Source: Cohnella hashimotonis
GTDB lineage: Bacteria; Bacillota; Bacilli; Paenibacillales; Paenibacillaceae
Assembly (NCBI RefSeq): GCF_030014955.1
Contig: NZ_JAGRPV010000001.1
Coordinates: forward strand, 7,564,001 to 7,628,000
DNA length: 64,000 nt
Direction of reading: 5' to 3'
Both the position numbers and the translations under genes were made by a program. The notes beneath the pieces were generated by a model. That model was not told the origin of the DNA. It did no database searches and saw only the letters and a list, made by a program, of their open reading frames with translations. Each line of letters starts with the position of its first letter. The first letter of the stretch is position 1. Below, in pieces: positions 16,128 through 25,284 of the stretch.

Positions 16128-17051
16128 CTATCTGGAGCTGGAGCCGGCGTTTTGCGCGTCTTTGATGAATCCTTTGTCCCGGAAAAAGAACATTGCGATG
16201 ATCGTGACGACGTATGGAACCATCTGCGTAAAATGCGACGGCCACGATACGCCTTGCAGCCGGATGCTGAACGCGTCCATGAAGCCGAACAGCGCGCTGG
16301 CGCCGAGGACGCCAAGCGGCCCGGATTGGCCGAGCATCGTCGCGACGAGCGCGATGAAGCCGCGGCCCGACGTCATGCCTTCGGTGAACATCGTCACTTG
16401 GCCGAGCGACAGCTGCGCGCCGGCGAGCGCGCACAGCACGCCGCAGGCGATCATCGCGCCGTATTGGTAGCGGCGAACGTGGATGCCGATCGTACGGGCG
16501 GCAAGCGGGTTGCTGCCCGCGGCCAGGAACCGGAACCCGTTCACCGTGCGATAGAAGTAGTACCACAGCAATCCAGCCAGCACGATCGACAAGTAGACGA
16601 GCGGAGAATGCCCGGAGAAAATGTCCCCCACGACCGGAATATCCTTGATGAGCGGTATGTTCCACTTCGGCAGACCGACCATTTCCTTATCGTAGTATGC
16701 GCCCTTCACGTGGAAGATCGTCCGCAAGCTGAACGTCGTCAATCCGAGCGCCAGGAAGTTCATCGCGATCCCGACGACGATGACGTTCGCCTGCAGATGG
16801 ATGCTGAGAAACGCGAAGAGCAGCGAGAACGCGCATACGCAAACGATGGCGAACAGGATGGCCAAAAATGTATTCTCGAAATAATGGTTGCCGACGATGG
16901 CGGTGAAGGCGCCGATCAGCATCAGCCCTTCGAGACCGACGTTGAACAGGCCGACGCGCGCGCATAGCGCGCCGCCGAGCGCCGCGAGCAGGATCGGCGT
17001 CAGGATGCGAAGCGCCGAATTGAACAGGGCCAGATCAAACAGCTGATCCAT
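16128..17051 (-). CDS. Nucleoside ABC transporter permease 2 (NupQ-like)
   Basis: A 307-residue membrane protein of the branched-chain amino acid/BMP-type permease family, with about eight to ten TM helices. The conserved ARVGLFNVGLEGLMLIGAF segment near the N-terminus and the AARTIGIHVRRYQYGAM cytoplasmic loop are typical of NupQ and similar subunits. It overlaps the first permease gene by 17 bp. With the other permease and the double ATPase it forms the channel for nucleosides delivered by the BMP lipoprotein. Confidence 0.9.
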   Translation of the reverse strand: MDQLFDLALFNSALRILTPILLAALGGALCARVGLFNVGLEGLMLIGAFTAIVGNHYFENTFLAILFAIVCVCAFSLLFAFLSIHLQANVIVVGIAMNFLALGLTTFSLRTIFHVKGAYYDKEMVGLPKWNIPLIKDIPVVGDIFSGHSPLVYLSIVLAGLLWYYFYRTVNGFRFLAAGSNPLAARTIGIHVRRYQYGAMIACGVLCALAGAQLSLGQVTMFTEGMTSGRGFIALVATMLGQSGPLGVLGASALFGFMDAFSIRLQGVSWPSHFTQMVPYVVTIIAMFFFRDKGFIKDAQNAGSSSR

Positions 17052-18102
17052 CGACGATCGCTCCTTTTTTGCGCCGCATAAAACGCCAGCTGAATTTGAC
17101 GGTAATGAACAAGATGAGCACCGCTTGAATAACGGATCCGATCTCCAGCGGCACGTCGGTATTGAGTTCTACGCCCATGCCGCCCGTCTGAAGCGCCGCG
17201 AGGAAAAAGGCGCCGACGGCCGAGCCGATCGGATTGCCGTTCGCGAGCAGCGCCGCCATAATGCCCGTCCAGGCGTAGTCCGCCGAAGCGAACGAGCCGT
17301 CGATGTAGCGGTACTGCGAACCCAGCACTTCGGCCGCGCCGGCAAGGCCCGCCAGTCCGCCGCTCGCGAACATCGTCGTCAGCATGAGCGACGTCCGCCG
17401 CACCCCGCCGTAGACGGCAAACAGGGGATTGCCGCCCAGCATGCGCGCCTCGTATCCTTTGACCGATCTGGCCAAATAGACGTACAGGATGACGACGGCC
17501 GCGATCGCGATGATGAACCCGGCGTGCACCGTCATGCCCTTGAACAGCTTCGGCAGCCAGACCGCGTGTTCGAGCATTTGCGTCTGGGCCATCGCACCCG
17601 CTCCCGTCTTGTCTTTGAACGGATAGGTGACCAGATAGCCTGCGAACAATGACGCGATATAATTGAGCAGCATCGTCGTGATGAGCAGATTGACGCGGAA
17701 ACGGACGTCGAAGTACCCGGCCATCGCCGACCAGAGCCCGCCCGCGACGATACCGCCAAGCATCGCGACGATGCAGACGAACCAGCCCGGACCCGGCACG
17801 TGCAGACCGATGAGCGCCGCGCTCAAACCGCCGAACGCCATCTGCCCCTCCGCGCCGAGGTTGAAAAAGCCCGAGCGGAAGGCGACCGCGGACCCCATGG
17901 CGACGAGGATGAGCGGCGTCGCGCGGGACAGCGTGCTCGTGAAAAAATAAAAGCTGCCGAACGCGCCCTTCCACATCTCCGTATACGTCTCCGCGATCGA
18001 GCCGCCGGCGACGAGAATGGCGATCGAGCCCGCGAGCAATCCGATTATGATCGCGACCAGCGGCCCGCGCAGCGACAGCAGCCACGCACCGATTTTATTC
18101 AT
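17035..18102 (-). CDS. Nucleoside ABC transporter permease 1 (NupP-like)
   Basis: A 355-residue permease of the same superfamily as its downstream partner. The core motif is RSGFFNLGAEGQMAFGGL, and the coupling loop around GYEARMLGGNPLFAVYGGV is present. The start is ATG at 18102, overlapping the ATPase stop by 8 bp. The gene order lipoprotein, double ATPase, permease, permease matches the guanosine/nucleoside importers of Bacillus. Because of the nucleoside phosphorylase at the end of the operon, a nucleoside substrate is more likely than other BMP ligands such as simple lipids. Confidence 0.9.
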   Translation of the reverse strand: MNKIGAWLLSLRGPLVAIIIGLLAGSIAILVAGGSIAETYTEMWKGAFGSFYFFTSTLSRATPLILVAMGSAVAFRSGFFNLGAEGQMAFGGLSAALIGLHVPGPGWFVCIVAMLGGIVAGGLWSAMAGYFDVRFRVNLLITTMLLNYIASLFAGYLVTYPFKDKTGAGAMAQTQMLEHAVWLPKLFKGMTVHAGFIIAIAAVVILYVYLARSVKGYEARMLGGNPLFAVYGGVRRTSLMLTTMFASGGLAGLAGAAEVLGSQYRYIDGSFASADYAWTGIMAALLANGNPIGSAVGAFFLAALQTGGMGVELNTDVPLEIGSVIQAVLILFITVKFSWRFMRRKKGAIVDGSAV

Positions 18103-19594
18103 GCCTCGCCCCTCCTCCCGCCATCAGCAGGCTGAGCTTGTCCTCGCTCGCCTCGTCGACGCGCAGCTCTCCCGCGATGCTTCCTTCGTACATGACGACG
18201 ATCCGATCCGACAGCTTCAGGATCTCCGACAGCTCCGACGAGACGAGCAGAATCGCCCCGCCCTCGGCGCGCCTCCGCAGCAGCTCGTCGTGAATTGTCT
18301 CCATCGCGCCAATGTCGACGCCCCGCGTCGGCTCCGCCGCGATCAGAAAGGGCGTATTCTGCGCAAGCTCGCGGGCGACGATGAGCTTCTGCAGGTTGCC
18401 GCCGGACAGGTTCTGCGTCTTGTTGTCGAGCGAGCCGGCTTTGATCGCATAGCGCTTGACCCAATCCGATACGAGCGTCTTCATCCCTTTGCCGCGCAGC
18501 ATCCCATAACGACCCAGCCGATTTTGGTGCCCCATAATGCCCGTCTCGGCGACGGTCGCGGCTTTGCTGGCGCCCCAGATATACCGGTCTTCGGGAATAT
18601 GCGCCAGCCCGGCATCCCGCAATGCCCGCGCGCTGCTGCCCGTCACGTCTTTGCCCAGCAGCGAAATGGTGCCCGCATCCGGCTTCATGAGGCCCGCGAT
18701 CGACTGGATCAGCTCCGATTGACCGTTGCCGGAGATGCCTGCCACGCCGACGATCTCGCCTTCGCGCACGGTCAGATCGATGCCGCTGAGCGCCGGTTTG
18801 GGCCCGCTTCCGGCGAGGGAGACGTCCCTGAGCTCCAGCACGTTCGCTTTGGGGTTGGCCGGCTTCTTGGTCGAAGGAGCGAGCTCCCGGCCGACCATCA
18901 GCCTCGACAGCTCTTCCACGTTCGTATCGGAAGCGTTCAGCGTGCCCGTTACTTCGCCGTCGCGCAGCACCGTGATCCGGTCGGCGACGCTCATCACTTC
19001 GTTCAGCTTGTGCGTGATCAAGATAAAGCTCTTTCCCATGCCCGCCAGCTTCTTGATTGCTTCAAGCAGCTCGCCGACCTCCAGCGGGGTCAGCACGCCG
19101 GTCGGCTCGTCCAGAATGATGATCTCCGCGCCTTGATGGAGCACCTTCAGGATCTCGACGCGCTGCTGTACGCCGAGCGGGCAGTCGCCGACCTTCGCCC
19201 GCGGATCGACGCGGATGCCGTATGTCCTCGAGAGCGCCTCAACCTGCGCAATCGCGGTCTTGCGATCAAACCGGACGGCGCCGGGCTCGCGGCCGATCAC
19301 GATATTTTCCGCCACCGTGAATTCCGGGAACAGCATGAAGTGCTGGTGCACCATGCCGATGCCGACGCCGATCGCATCCTTCGGATCGGCGAAGCGCATG
19401 TCGCGCCCGTTCAGCTTGATCGTACCGGCAGTCGCCTGCTCCATGCCGTACAAAATGCGCATGAGCGTCGTTTTGCCCGCGCCGTTCTCCCCGACGACGG
19501 CATGCACTTCCCCGGCCTTCAAGTTAAAGTCGATTCCCTTGTTCGCGATGACGCTGCCGTAGCTCTTCGTGATTCGTTCCATCTCGAGCAGCAT
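18095..19594 (-). CDS. Nucleoside ABC transporter ATP-binding protein, two nucleotide-binding domains (NupO-like)
   Basis: A 499-residue double ATPase. Domain 1 has Walker A GENGAGKTT, Walker B IIILDEPTGVL and switch His in ITHKLNE. Domain 2 has the degenerate Walker A GISGNGQS normal for this family, signature LSGGNLQKLIVA and Walker B FLIAAEPTRGVD, in which Ala replaces the usual Asp before the Glu, again a family trait. The start is ATG at 19594 (MLLEMERITKSYG), six bases after AGGAGG; an upstream in-frame start at 19627 has no site. It powers the two permeases that overlap and follow it. Confidence 0.93.
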   Translation of the reverse strand: MLLEMERITKSYGSVIANKGIDFNLKAGEVHAVVGENGAGKTTLMRILYGMEQATAGTIKLNGRDMRFADPKDAIGVGIGMVHQHFMLFPEFTVAENIVIGREPGAVRFDRKTAIAQVEALSRTYGIRVDPRAKVGDCPLGVQQRVEILKVLHQGAEIIILDEPTGVLTPLEVGELLEAIKKLAGMGKSFILITHKLNEVMSVADRITVLRDGEVTGTLNASDTNVEELSRLMVGRELAPSTKKPANPKANVLELRDVSLAGSGPKPALSGIDLTVREGEIVGVAGISGNGQSELIQSIAGLMKPDAGTISLLGKDVTGSSARALRDAGLAHIPEDRYIWGASKAATVAETGIMGHQNRLGRYGMLRGKGMKTLVSDWVKRYAIKAGSLDNKTQNLSGGNLQKLIVARELAQNTPFLIAAEPTRGVDIGAMETIHDELLRRRAEGGAILLVSSELSEILKLSDRIVVMYEGSIAGELRVDEASEDKLSLLMAGGGARHE

Positions 19595-19631
19595 GCGAGC
19601 CCTCCTGTCTGCGGTCCTTATAAGCATAGGA

Positions 19632-19656
19632 AACCGGCTGCTCGGGGCAGCCGGTT
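19632..19656 (-). other. Intercistronic hairpin between lipoprotein and ATPase genes
   Basis: AACCGGCTGC (19632-19641) and GCAGCCGGTT (19647-19656) form a perfect 10-bp stem with a TCGGG loop and no U-run. Such hairpins after a binding-protein gene usually protect the upstream mRNA or reduce read-through, so that more lipoprotein than ATPase is made. Confidence 0.6.
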
Positions 19657-19683
19657 ATGGATAATTATAGGTAAAGGCGACGT

Positions 19684-20763
19684 TTATTTTTGCAGCGGAT
19701 TTTTGACCACGATCGTGCCTGCAATAATATCATCGGAAATCTTCTTGAGCTTGTCAACATTTTCTTGGCCGATCGCATCGCTCAGCGGGGACTTGCTGTC
19801 TTTGTTGACGTACGTCAGGCCGACGCCGCCTTCTTTAAGCCCGTAGTCGCGAACGCCGTACGAGAAGTTGCCTTCAACGAAGTCCTTGACCGTCTCGTAG
19901 GCGACGGCGTCCGTGCCTTTGAGCTGCGCCAGGATGACTTGCTTGCCGTCGGTGTTGTCCGTATCTTGGCCGGACGTGTAGAAGCTCTTTTCGCCTGCGG
20001 CTTCGAAGACGCCGAGGTCGCCTGCGGCCGACATGCCGGCGATGAAGTCCGCGCCTTGCCCGTTTTGCTGCAGGGCCAGTTCCTTCGCCTTCGCAGGGTC
20101 GGTATAGCCGCCTACGTAGCCGACCAGGATCTTGATGTTCGGGTTGATCGACTTGGCGCCTTGCTCGAAGCCGCTCGTGTACTTGGAGAGGAGCGGAATA
20201 TCCATGGCGACGACGTTGCCGACCGTGCCGCTCTTGGACACGAGCGCCGCTGCGGCACCGAGCAGGTACGAAGCTTCGTATTCGCGGAACGCGATAGAGC
20301 GAACGTTAGGCAGATCGACGACCGTATCGATGACGGCGAAGGCCTTGTCCGGGTATTCCGGCGCGATCTTCTTCAGGGCATCTTCGACCTGGTACGTCGA
20401 GGTGATGATTAGGTCGTAGTCGCCTGCCGCGGCCGTACGGATGTTCTGCTCGATCGAAGCCGGGTCCGTGGACTCGAGCGTCTTCACTTCTACGCCGAAG
20501 TCTTTACCGGCTTTCTCCAAGCCTTCTTGCATCAGCACGAAAAACGCGTTGACGCCGATCGGCTCGGGCGTGATGAGCGCGATCTTCTTCGGCTTGCCGT
20601 TCGAAGCCGCCGGCGCGGACGCGCCTTCGCTTGCCGTTGCGCTTCCGCTTGCCGGAGCGCTGCTGGAGGCGTTGTTGCCGTTGTTGTTTTTATTCGAACC
20701 GCATGCCGCCAGCACACCTGCGATCAGGACGAACATCAGAACGAGCGATAATGTTTTTTTCAA
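19684..20763 (-). CDS. BMP family nucleoside-binding lipoprotein (NupN-like)
   Basis: A 359-residue lipoprotein with signal peptide and lipobox LAAC (about residues 17-20), then an Asn/Ser/Ala-rich linker to about residue 55. The mature part is a BMP/Med-type periplasmic-binding fold: KIALITPEPIGVNAFFVLMQ, AAAGDYDLIITSTYQVED, GQDTDNTDGKQVILAQLKG. The start is TTG at 20763, behind GGGGGAG. It is the first gene of the nucleoside import operon and has a strong promoter upstream. It binds the nucleoside outside the cell and docks on the two permeases encoded downstream. Confidence 0.92.
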   Translation of the reverse strand: MKKTLSLVLMFVLIAGVLAACGSNKNNNGNNASSSAPASGSATASEGASAPAASNGKPKKIALITPEPIGVNAFFVLMQEGLEKAGKDFGVEVKTLESTDPASIEQNIRTAAAGDYDLIITSTYQVEDALKKIAPEYPDKAFAVIDTVVDLPNVRSIAFREYEASYLLGAAAALVSKSGTVGNVVAMDIPLLSKYTSGFEQGAKSINPNIKILVGYVGGYTDPAKAKELALQQNGQGADFIAGMSAAGDLGVFEAAGEKSFYTSGQDTDNTDGKQVILAQLKGTDAVAYETVKDFVEGNFSYGVRDYGLKEGGVGLTYVNKDSKSPLSDAIGQENVDKLKKISDDIIAGTIVVKNPLQK

Positions 20764-20811
20764 CTGTCTCTCTCCCCCGAAAATACGTGCTTTTTAATTT
20801 CATATGTTAAT

Positions 20812-20840
20812 ATCCTAGAAGATCACTGGGGATTTGTCAA
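20812..20840 (-). promoter_or_regulatory. SigA promoter of the nucleoside import operon
   Basis: A perfect -35 TTGACA (20840-20835), a 17-bp spacer and -10 TAGGAT (20817-20812) lie about 50 bp before the lipoprotein start. I looked for a purine-riboswitch-like fold in this leader and saw none; the remaining gap to 21070 holds no gene. Confidence 0.75.
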
Positions 20841-21070
20841 TTCCATCTTCGTGGGATTCGACCCTATTTTCGACAAAATTCGATTTTTGGTCAAAACCTG
20901 CCTCCTTAGATGAACCGGGCAAGCGCTGGGGAACCATATTCCTGAAACGGTCCTGAATTCTATGTACGGATGCTCGTAGGCGCGTGCTTGCGCTGAGATT
21001 CGTGGCAGGTGTATGCGCAGTACAAATTTGGATATAGTATGCATGGATTCTCACTGCCGGGGGGTACACC

Positions 21071-22306
21071 ATGAACTTGCAAACGGGAACCTATTATTGG
21101 CCGATCACCTTTCCCGAAGCCCCGTCCTTTCCCTCTCTGGAGGAAAATCTCACTTGCGACGTGGTCATCATCGGGGGCGGAAGTTCTGCCGCACAGTGCG
21201 CCTATTATTTGGCCGGCAGCGGACTTGAGGTCGTTGTGTTGGAAAAAGGGCGCATCGGAGGCGGCAGCACGAGCACGAACACCGCGATCATTCAATATTC
21301 GGGCGAGAAGATGTTCACCGCTCTGGTTAACACCTTTGGAGAGAATTACGTCGGGCGGCACCTGAAGCTGCTCAAAGAAGCCATCGACGAAATCGAGGCT
21401 GCCTCCCGAGGCGTGGATATCGATTGCGAATTCCGGCGCAGAGACACGCTTTATGCCGCGAGCTGCTCCGAGGACATCGACCGCTTGCGAATCGAATACG
21501 AATTCATCAAGCGTCATGGCATCAAAATCGATTTTTGGAATCGCCCTCAAATCGAAGAAAAATACCCGTTCAGCCGAGACGCGGCGATCTACTCCTATGA
21601 CGATGGCGAGCTGAATCCATACAAATTCACCCATGCGTTATTTCAATTTGCGGCGAATCGGGGAATCCGCATCTATGAACATACCGCGATGAACGGCCAT
21701 CGTTACGACCGGCAGCGGCAGCGCATGATCGTCACTACGAACACAAGGAAAGAAATCAACGCACGACATGTCATCTTTGCGGCGGGCTATGAGAATATGG
21801 AGATTCGCAAAGAGAAGCAAGCCTCTTTCGTGAGCACCTACACCGTTACGACCCAACCTGTGGCGGACCTGTCATCCTGGCACAACAGAACGCTTCTGTG
21901 GGAGACGGCACGCCCGTATTTGTATATGCGAACAACGGTCGACAACCGGATCATCGTCGGCGGCCTGGACGAAAATACAGCTTATCCGGAGCGTCGAGAC
22001 AGCAAACTGATTCATAAGAAGGATATGCTGCTTGCCGCGTTCAATCGCCTGTTCCCCGACATTCAGGTAGAGCCGGCCTTCTATTCTGCCGCTTTTTACG
22101 GCGGAATGGCGGACGGTCTGCCCATCATCGGGAAGTACGAGGAATATCCGAACAGCTACTTCTTGCTCGCATATGGCGACAACGGAACCGTATACAGTCA
22201 ACTGCTGGCCAAGCTTATCGTTCAGGAAATCGTCGAAGGGCATAGCCCCGACTTGGCGCTATATTTGCAGGATAGGCCTCTTTTGCAGGCTTTAGTCGAT
22301 CAATGA
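21071..22306 (+). CDS. FAD-dependent oxidoreductase, DAO family
   Basis: A 411-residue flavoprotein of the glycine/D-amino-acid oxidase (DadA/GlpO-like) type. The FAD-binding motif DVVIIGGGSSAAQ with the acidic strand end VVVLEKG lies at about residues 29-60, the substrate-side region contains FRRRDTLYAA, and the C-terminal FAD contact GLPIIGKYEEYPN plus AYGDNG is present. The start is ATG at 21071, behind GGGGGG. It is a stand-alone gene with a likely terminator. The substrate is not evident; an amine or amino acid would fit the family. Confidence 0.87.
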   Translation: MNLQTGTYYWPITFPEAPSFPSLEENLTCDVVIIGGGSSAAQCAYYLAGSGLEVVVLEKGRIGGGSTSTNTAIIQYSGEKMFTALVNTFGENYVGRHLKLLKEAIDEIEAASRGVDIDCEFRRRDTLYAASCSEDIDRLRIEYEFIKRHGIKIDFWNRPQIEEKYPFSRDAAIYSYDDGELNPYKFTHALFQFAANRGIRIYEHTAMNGHRYDRQRQRMIVTTNTRKEINARHVIFAAGYENMEIRKEKQASFVSTYTVTTQPVADLSSWHNRTLLWETARPYLYMRTTVDNRIIVGGLDENTAYPERRDSKLIHKKDMLLAAFNRLFPDIQVEPAFYSAAFYGGMADGLPIIGKYEEYPNSYFLLAYGDNGTVYSQLLAKLIVQEIVEGHSPDLALYLQDRPLLQALVDQ

Positions 22307-22340
22307 TGGGCTAGCCTCTCTTCGTTGACTCGCACCAATT

Positions 22341-22385
22341 AAGGCCGAGCTAGTCGCAGAAATGGCGGCTGTCTCGGCTTTCTTT
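22341..22385 (+). terminator. Probable Rho-independent terminator
   Basis: AGGCCGAG (from 22342) pairs with CTCGGCTT (ending at 22380), with inner GC pairs and a short U-rich tail (TCTTTAGTTTCG). It ends the FAD oxidoreductase transcript. Confidence 0.55.
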
Positions 22386-22510
22386 AGTTTCGTTTGTTGC
22401 GCTGATACCTAGCGGATGAGGTGCGTTCTTCAGCGCGACACACGCTCGGGGCCAGGCAGCGTCCTCTGGGTAGCGTACCGATACTATGCTACACTTCGTT
22501 TAGGTCAATC

Positions 22511-22975
22511 ATGATGCGATACCGGAGGAGATTCGCCATAGCCAGATCCATCGCAAAAACGATATATGCGGGCGCTGTATCCGGCATCGTGCTCGGTGTC
22601 GTCTTAAAGCTCGTCGAGCAGGCGACCGCGAAGCCCGTCTATACGCTGCTGCTGAACGTGGACTACGTGCCTGTCGTCAACCGAATCTCACTGCCAGAAT
22701 GGGTAGCGTTCGCGATTCATCTGTCGATCTCCGTCGCGCTCGGTCTCTGCTTGTCTTGGTGGATGAACCGCAAGAGCGTAGAGCCAAGTCGCATGACGCG
22801 TTATGCGACCTGCGTCGGGCTCGCCGTCGGACTCTGCCTGTACCCGACTTCCGCCCTGTCCGACCGTACGCCGATCCTGACCGACGGGTCCGCGTTCCTG
22901 TACTGGATGGCCGCTCACACCCTGTACGGCGCGACGCTGGGCACACTGCTTACCCGGACGGCGAGACGTCAATGA
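22511..22975 (+). CDS. Small integral membrane protein (YagU-like?)
   Basis: A 154-residue protein with about four TM helices: AGAVSGIVLGVVLKLV, WVAFAIHLSISVALGLCLSW, CVGLAVGLCLYPTS, and a final helix before the basic C-terminus. The layout and helix content recall the DUF1440/YagU membrane proteins, but the match is weak. The start is uncertain: ATG at 22511 has a poor ribosome-binding site; a good GGAGGAG lies inside the gene, with no standard start codon at the right distance. No neighbour suggests a role. Confidence 0.6.
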   Translation: MMRYRRRFAIARSIAKTIYAGAVSGIVLGVVLKLVEQATAKPVYTLLLNVDYVPVVNRISLPEWVAFAIHLSISVALGLCLSWWMNRKSVEPSRMTRYATCVGLAVGLCLYPTSALSDRTPILTDGSAFLYWMAAHTLYGATLGTLLTRTARRQ

Positions 22976-23171
22976 CGATCTGAATTATTGAATTGGCTTG
23001 TGATACGGTTCTCCGAGCTGTCTGTAACGGCAAGTTTTTTCGCTTCCGCCTTTTCGAGTATGGACTTCCATGGAAAAAACCGCTAAAACCTTCACATGAA
23101 AGCATATATAATGATCGTGCAACACAAAAGCCCCCTTTCACGAAGTTTCAACTTTTTCAGGAGGGATGAAC

Positions 23172-23954
23172 ATGTTGGTCATCTCCGAAAACGAGCCTCT
23201 TGCGGTCACCTTGGTCGAGGCAATTCGCACAGGCGATGTCCAGGGATTGCAGAAACTGCTCACCGGGAATCCTGGACTTGCTACGGCGAGAATTATTGGA
23301 GCAGATACGTGCAACGGGAACGTGTCGCGTACGCTGCTGCATGTGGCTACCGACTGGCCCGGCCATTTTCCAAACGGTGCGGCGACGGTGGCCGAATTGG
23401 TCAAAGCTGGTGCTGAGGTGAACGCTCGAATCACCGGCGGCACTCATGTCGAGACACCTCTTCATTGGGCTGCGAGCAGCGATGATATCGAGGTGCTCGA
23501 CACGCTTCTCGATGTCGGCGCTGATATTGAGGCGTCTGGTGCGGTCATCGCCGGTGGAACACCGCTGGACGATGCAGTGGCGTTTGGGCAGTGGAAGGTT
23601 GCACACCGGCTGATTGAGCGCGGTGCAGATTTCACGCTCTGGCACGCGGCCGCGCTTGGACTATTGAATGACATGGAAGCCCACTTTGCCGGGACCACAC
23701 TTTCACGGCGATATCCGTGGGGAGCCAGCCACAATCCACCCCCGGACGAAGTTACCGTCGCCTTCTGGTGCGCTTGCCACGGCGGACAGCGACACTCTGC
23801 CGAGTATTTGCTCGAACGAGGGGCCGAACTGAACTGGATTTCCGTATGGGACGGACTGAGCCCTTTGGATGCAGCACAACGAAGCGCTACCGGCGAAGTG
23901 GTTCAGTGGTTACGCAACCGAGGCGCTAAATCCGCCAAAGAACTGCATCGTTAA
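23172..23954 (+). CDS. Ankyrin-repeat protein
   Basis: A 260-residue soluble protein built of about five ankyrin repeats. Repeat consensus pieces are clear: LLHVATDWPGHFPNGAATV, AGAEVNARI, TPLHWAASSDDIEVLDTLLD, GADIEA, GTPLDDAVAFGQWKVAHRL, GADFTLWHAAALG, RGAELNW and LSPLDAAQRSATGE. Ankyrin repeats bind other proteins and give no clue to a reaction. The start is ATG at 23172, seven bases after AGGAGG; the ATG two codons earlier touches that site. It is a single gene with no partner. Confidence 0.88.
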   Translation: MLVISENEPLAVTLVEAIRTGDVQGLQKLLTGNPGLATARIIGADTCNGNVSRTLLHVATDWPGHFPNGAATVAELVKAGAEVNARITGGTHVETPLHWAASSDDIEVLDTLLDVGADIEASGAVIAGGTPLDDAVAFGQWKVAHRLIERGADFTLWHAAALGLLNDMEAHFAGTTLSRRYPWGASHNPPPDEVTVAFWCACHGGQRHSAEYLLERGAELNWISVWDGLSPLDAAQRSATGEVVQWLRNRGAKSAKELHR

Positions 23955-24188
23955 GACATCGTAAATAGTCCCCTCCTGGCCATCAGATGGGGACTCGGGG
24001 ATCCTATTTGTAGTAGAAAAACGCGACAGGTTAGAGGAAGCAATGCATCCAGCGCACTGGCAGCTTGCGGGCCGGGCAACTGCGGCAGCTTCTCCAACAC
24101 ATACAGCTCGCAGAAGCCGCTTGCGACATAAAAATACACCGCCTGCGTCCTAAGTCCACATGGCGATGTATTTGATGAAATAGTACTG

Positions 24189-25055
24189 CTATTCGTCTTT
24201 TGGGTTCTCTTCGTCTCCAACCGCAATCGGATTCTCCTCATAACTAATCCAATCGCTCCAGCTCCCTGCGTACAGCCTCACGTTCGTGTAGCCCGCCTCC
24301 TGCAGCGCCAGCACGTTCGGCGTGGCGGTGACGCCGGAGCCGCAGTAGACGATGAGCGGCGCGTCCTGCGCCAGCCCCGCGAAGCGCGCGGCTTGGGCGT
24401 TCTCGTCGCGCCAGCCGCCCCGCTCGTCCAGCGCGTCCTTCCAGAAGCGGTTGATCGCGCCCGGGATATGGCCTGCGGCCTTGTCGAGCGGCTCGACCTC
24501 GCCGCGATAGCGCGCCGGCTCCCGAGAGTCGATCAGCGTCGCCTGGTCCGTGCCGAGCAGCTCGCGCACGTCGTCGACCTCGGCGAGCATGCTGTGCCGC
24601 ACCTCGGCCAGGAACGGCGCCGGAATGCGCACCTGCTGCTCCGCATTCACCGGGAAGCCGGCATCGCGCCAGGCCGCGAAGCCTTGATCAAGCACGAAGA
24701 CCTGGTCGTGCCCGAGATACTTGAGCAGCCACCACAGCCGCGAAGCCATCGCGCCGCCCTGATCGTCATAGGCGACGACGCGCGACGTGTTGCCGATGCC
24801 GACGCGGCTGAAGGTGCCGGTGAGCTGCGCGGCGTCCGGCAGCGGGTGGCGTCCGCCATGGCCGTCGGCATCGACCGGGGCGGACAGATCCTTTTCAAGA
24901 TCGAGGTAGACGGCGCCCGGGATATGGGACGCTTCGTAAGCCTCGCGGCCCGCGTTCTCCTGGCCTTTGCCCATCTGGAAGCGGCAGTCGACGATAACCA
25001 GGTCCGATTCGTAAAGACGGGCCAGCAGCCATTTGAGCGATACGATATGATTCAA
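24189..25055 (-). CDS. sseA: Sulfurtransferase, two rhodanese domains (SseA-like)
   Basis: A 288-residue tandem-rhodanese enzyme that transfers sulfur from thiosulfate or 3-mercaptopyruvate. Domain 1 (about 1-130) is inactive (RVVAYDDQGGAMAS with Asp in place of Cys). Domain 2 carries the active Cys in VYCGSGVTATPNV; the CGSGVT loop favours 3-mercaptopyruvate over thiosulfate (CRKGVT). The start is TTG at 25055 (MNHIVSLKWLL), behind AGAAGG, because no in-frame ATG fits the family N-terminus. It stands alone and is probably cytoplasmic. Confidence 0.9.
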   Translation of the reverse strand: MNHIVSLKWLLARLYESDLVIVDCRFQMGKGQENAGREAYEASHIPGAVYLDLEKDLSAPVDADGHGGRHPLPDAAQLTGTFSRVGIGNTSRVVAYDDQGGAMASRLWWLLKYLGHDQVFVLDQGFAAWRDAGFPVNAEQQVRIPAPFLAEVRHSMLAEVDDVRELLGTDQATLIDSREPARYRGEVEPLDKAAGHIPGAINRFWKDALDERGGWRDENAQAARFAGLAQDAPLIVYCGSGVTATPNVLALQEAGYTNVRLYAGSWSDWISYEENPIAVGDEENPKDE

Positions 25056-25186
25056 GGAACAACGCCTTCTTTCCGATAGGGGTATACAGGCATTATACCG
25101 GATCGGGCAGCGCCGCAGAAAGGCCGGGGCGGGATATGCCGAAATGCCATCCCAACGCAGGCGGACAAACAGCGCGACGATGCGGC

Positions 25187-25280
25187 GTGTCAGCTTGGGT
25201 ACGGCAAGCCAGCGTGTGTAAGGCGTGTCAGCGTGGGTACGGCGCGCCAGCGTAGCCACGCGTGTCAGCGCAGCCGCGCC
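25187..25280. repeat. Tandem repeat, 37-38 bp x 2.5
   Basis: The units start with GTGTCAGC at 25187, 25225 and 25262. The first two also share GGGTACGGC and GCCAGCGT. The third copy is partial. The array lies between the MFS gene stop and the sulfurtransferase start (both minus strand), so it may be part of the sulfurtransferase leader. Confidence 0.8.
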
Positions 25281-25284
25281 GTTG

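Noticed and set aside
18017..19846. 609-codon open frame on the + strand opposite the nucleoside transporter ATPase
   Set aside because: It is the mirror of a GC-rich ATPase gene with clear Walker motifs; it has no recognisable domain and no ribosome-binding site.
20764..21070. Purine riboswitch in the leader of the nucleoside operon
   Set aside because: The transcribed leader is only about 50 bases and shows no purine-aptamer-like three-way junction; only a SigA promoter was seen.
23951..24241. 96-codon minus-strand frame after the ankyrin gene
   Set aside because: No ribosome-binding site, no family features, and it partly overlaps the end of the sulfurtransferase gene in another frame.
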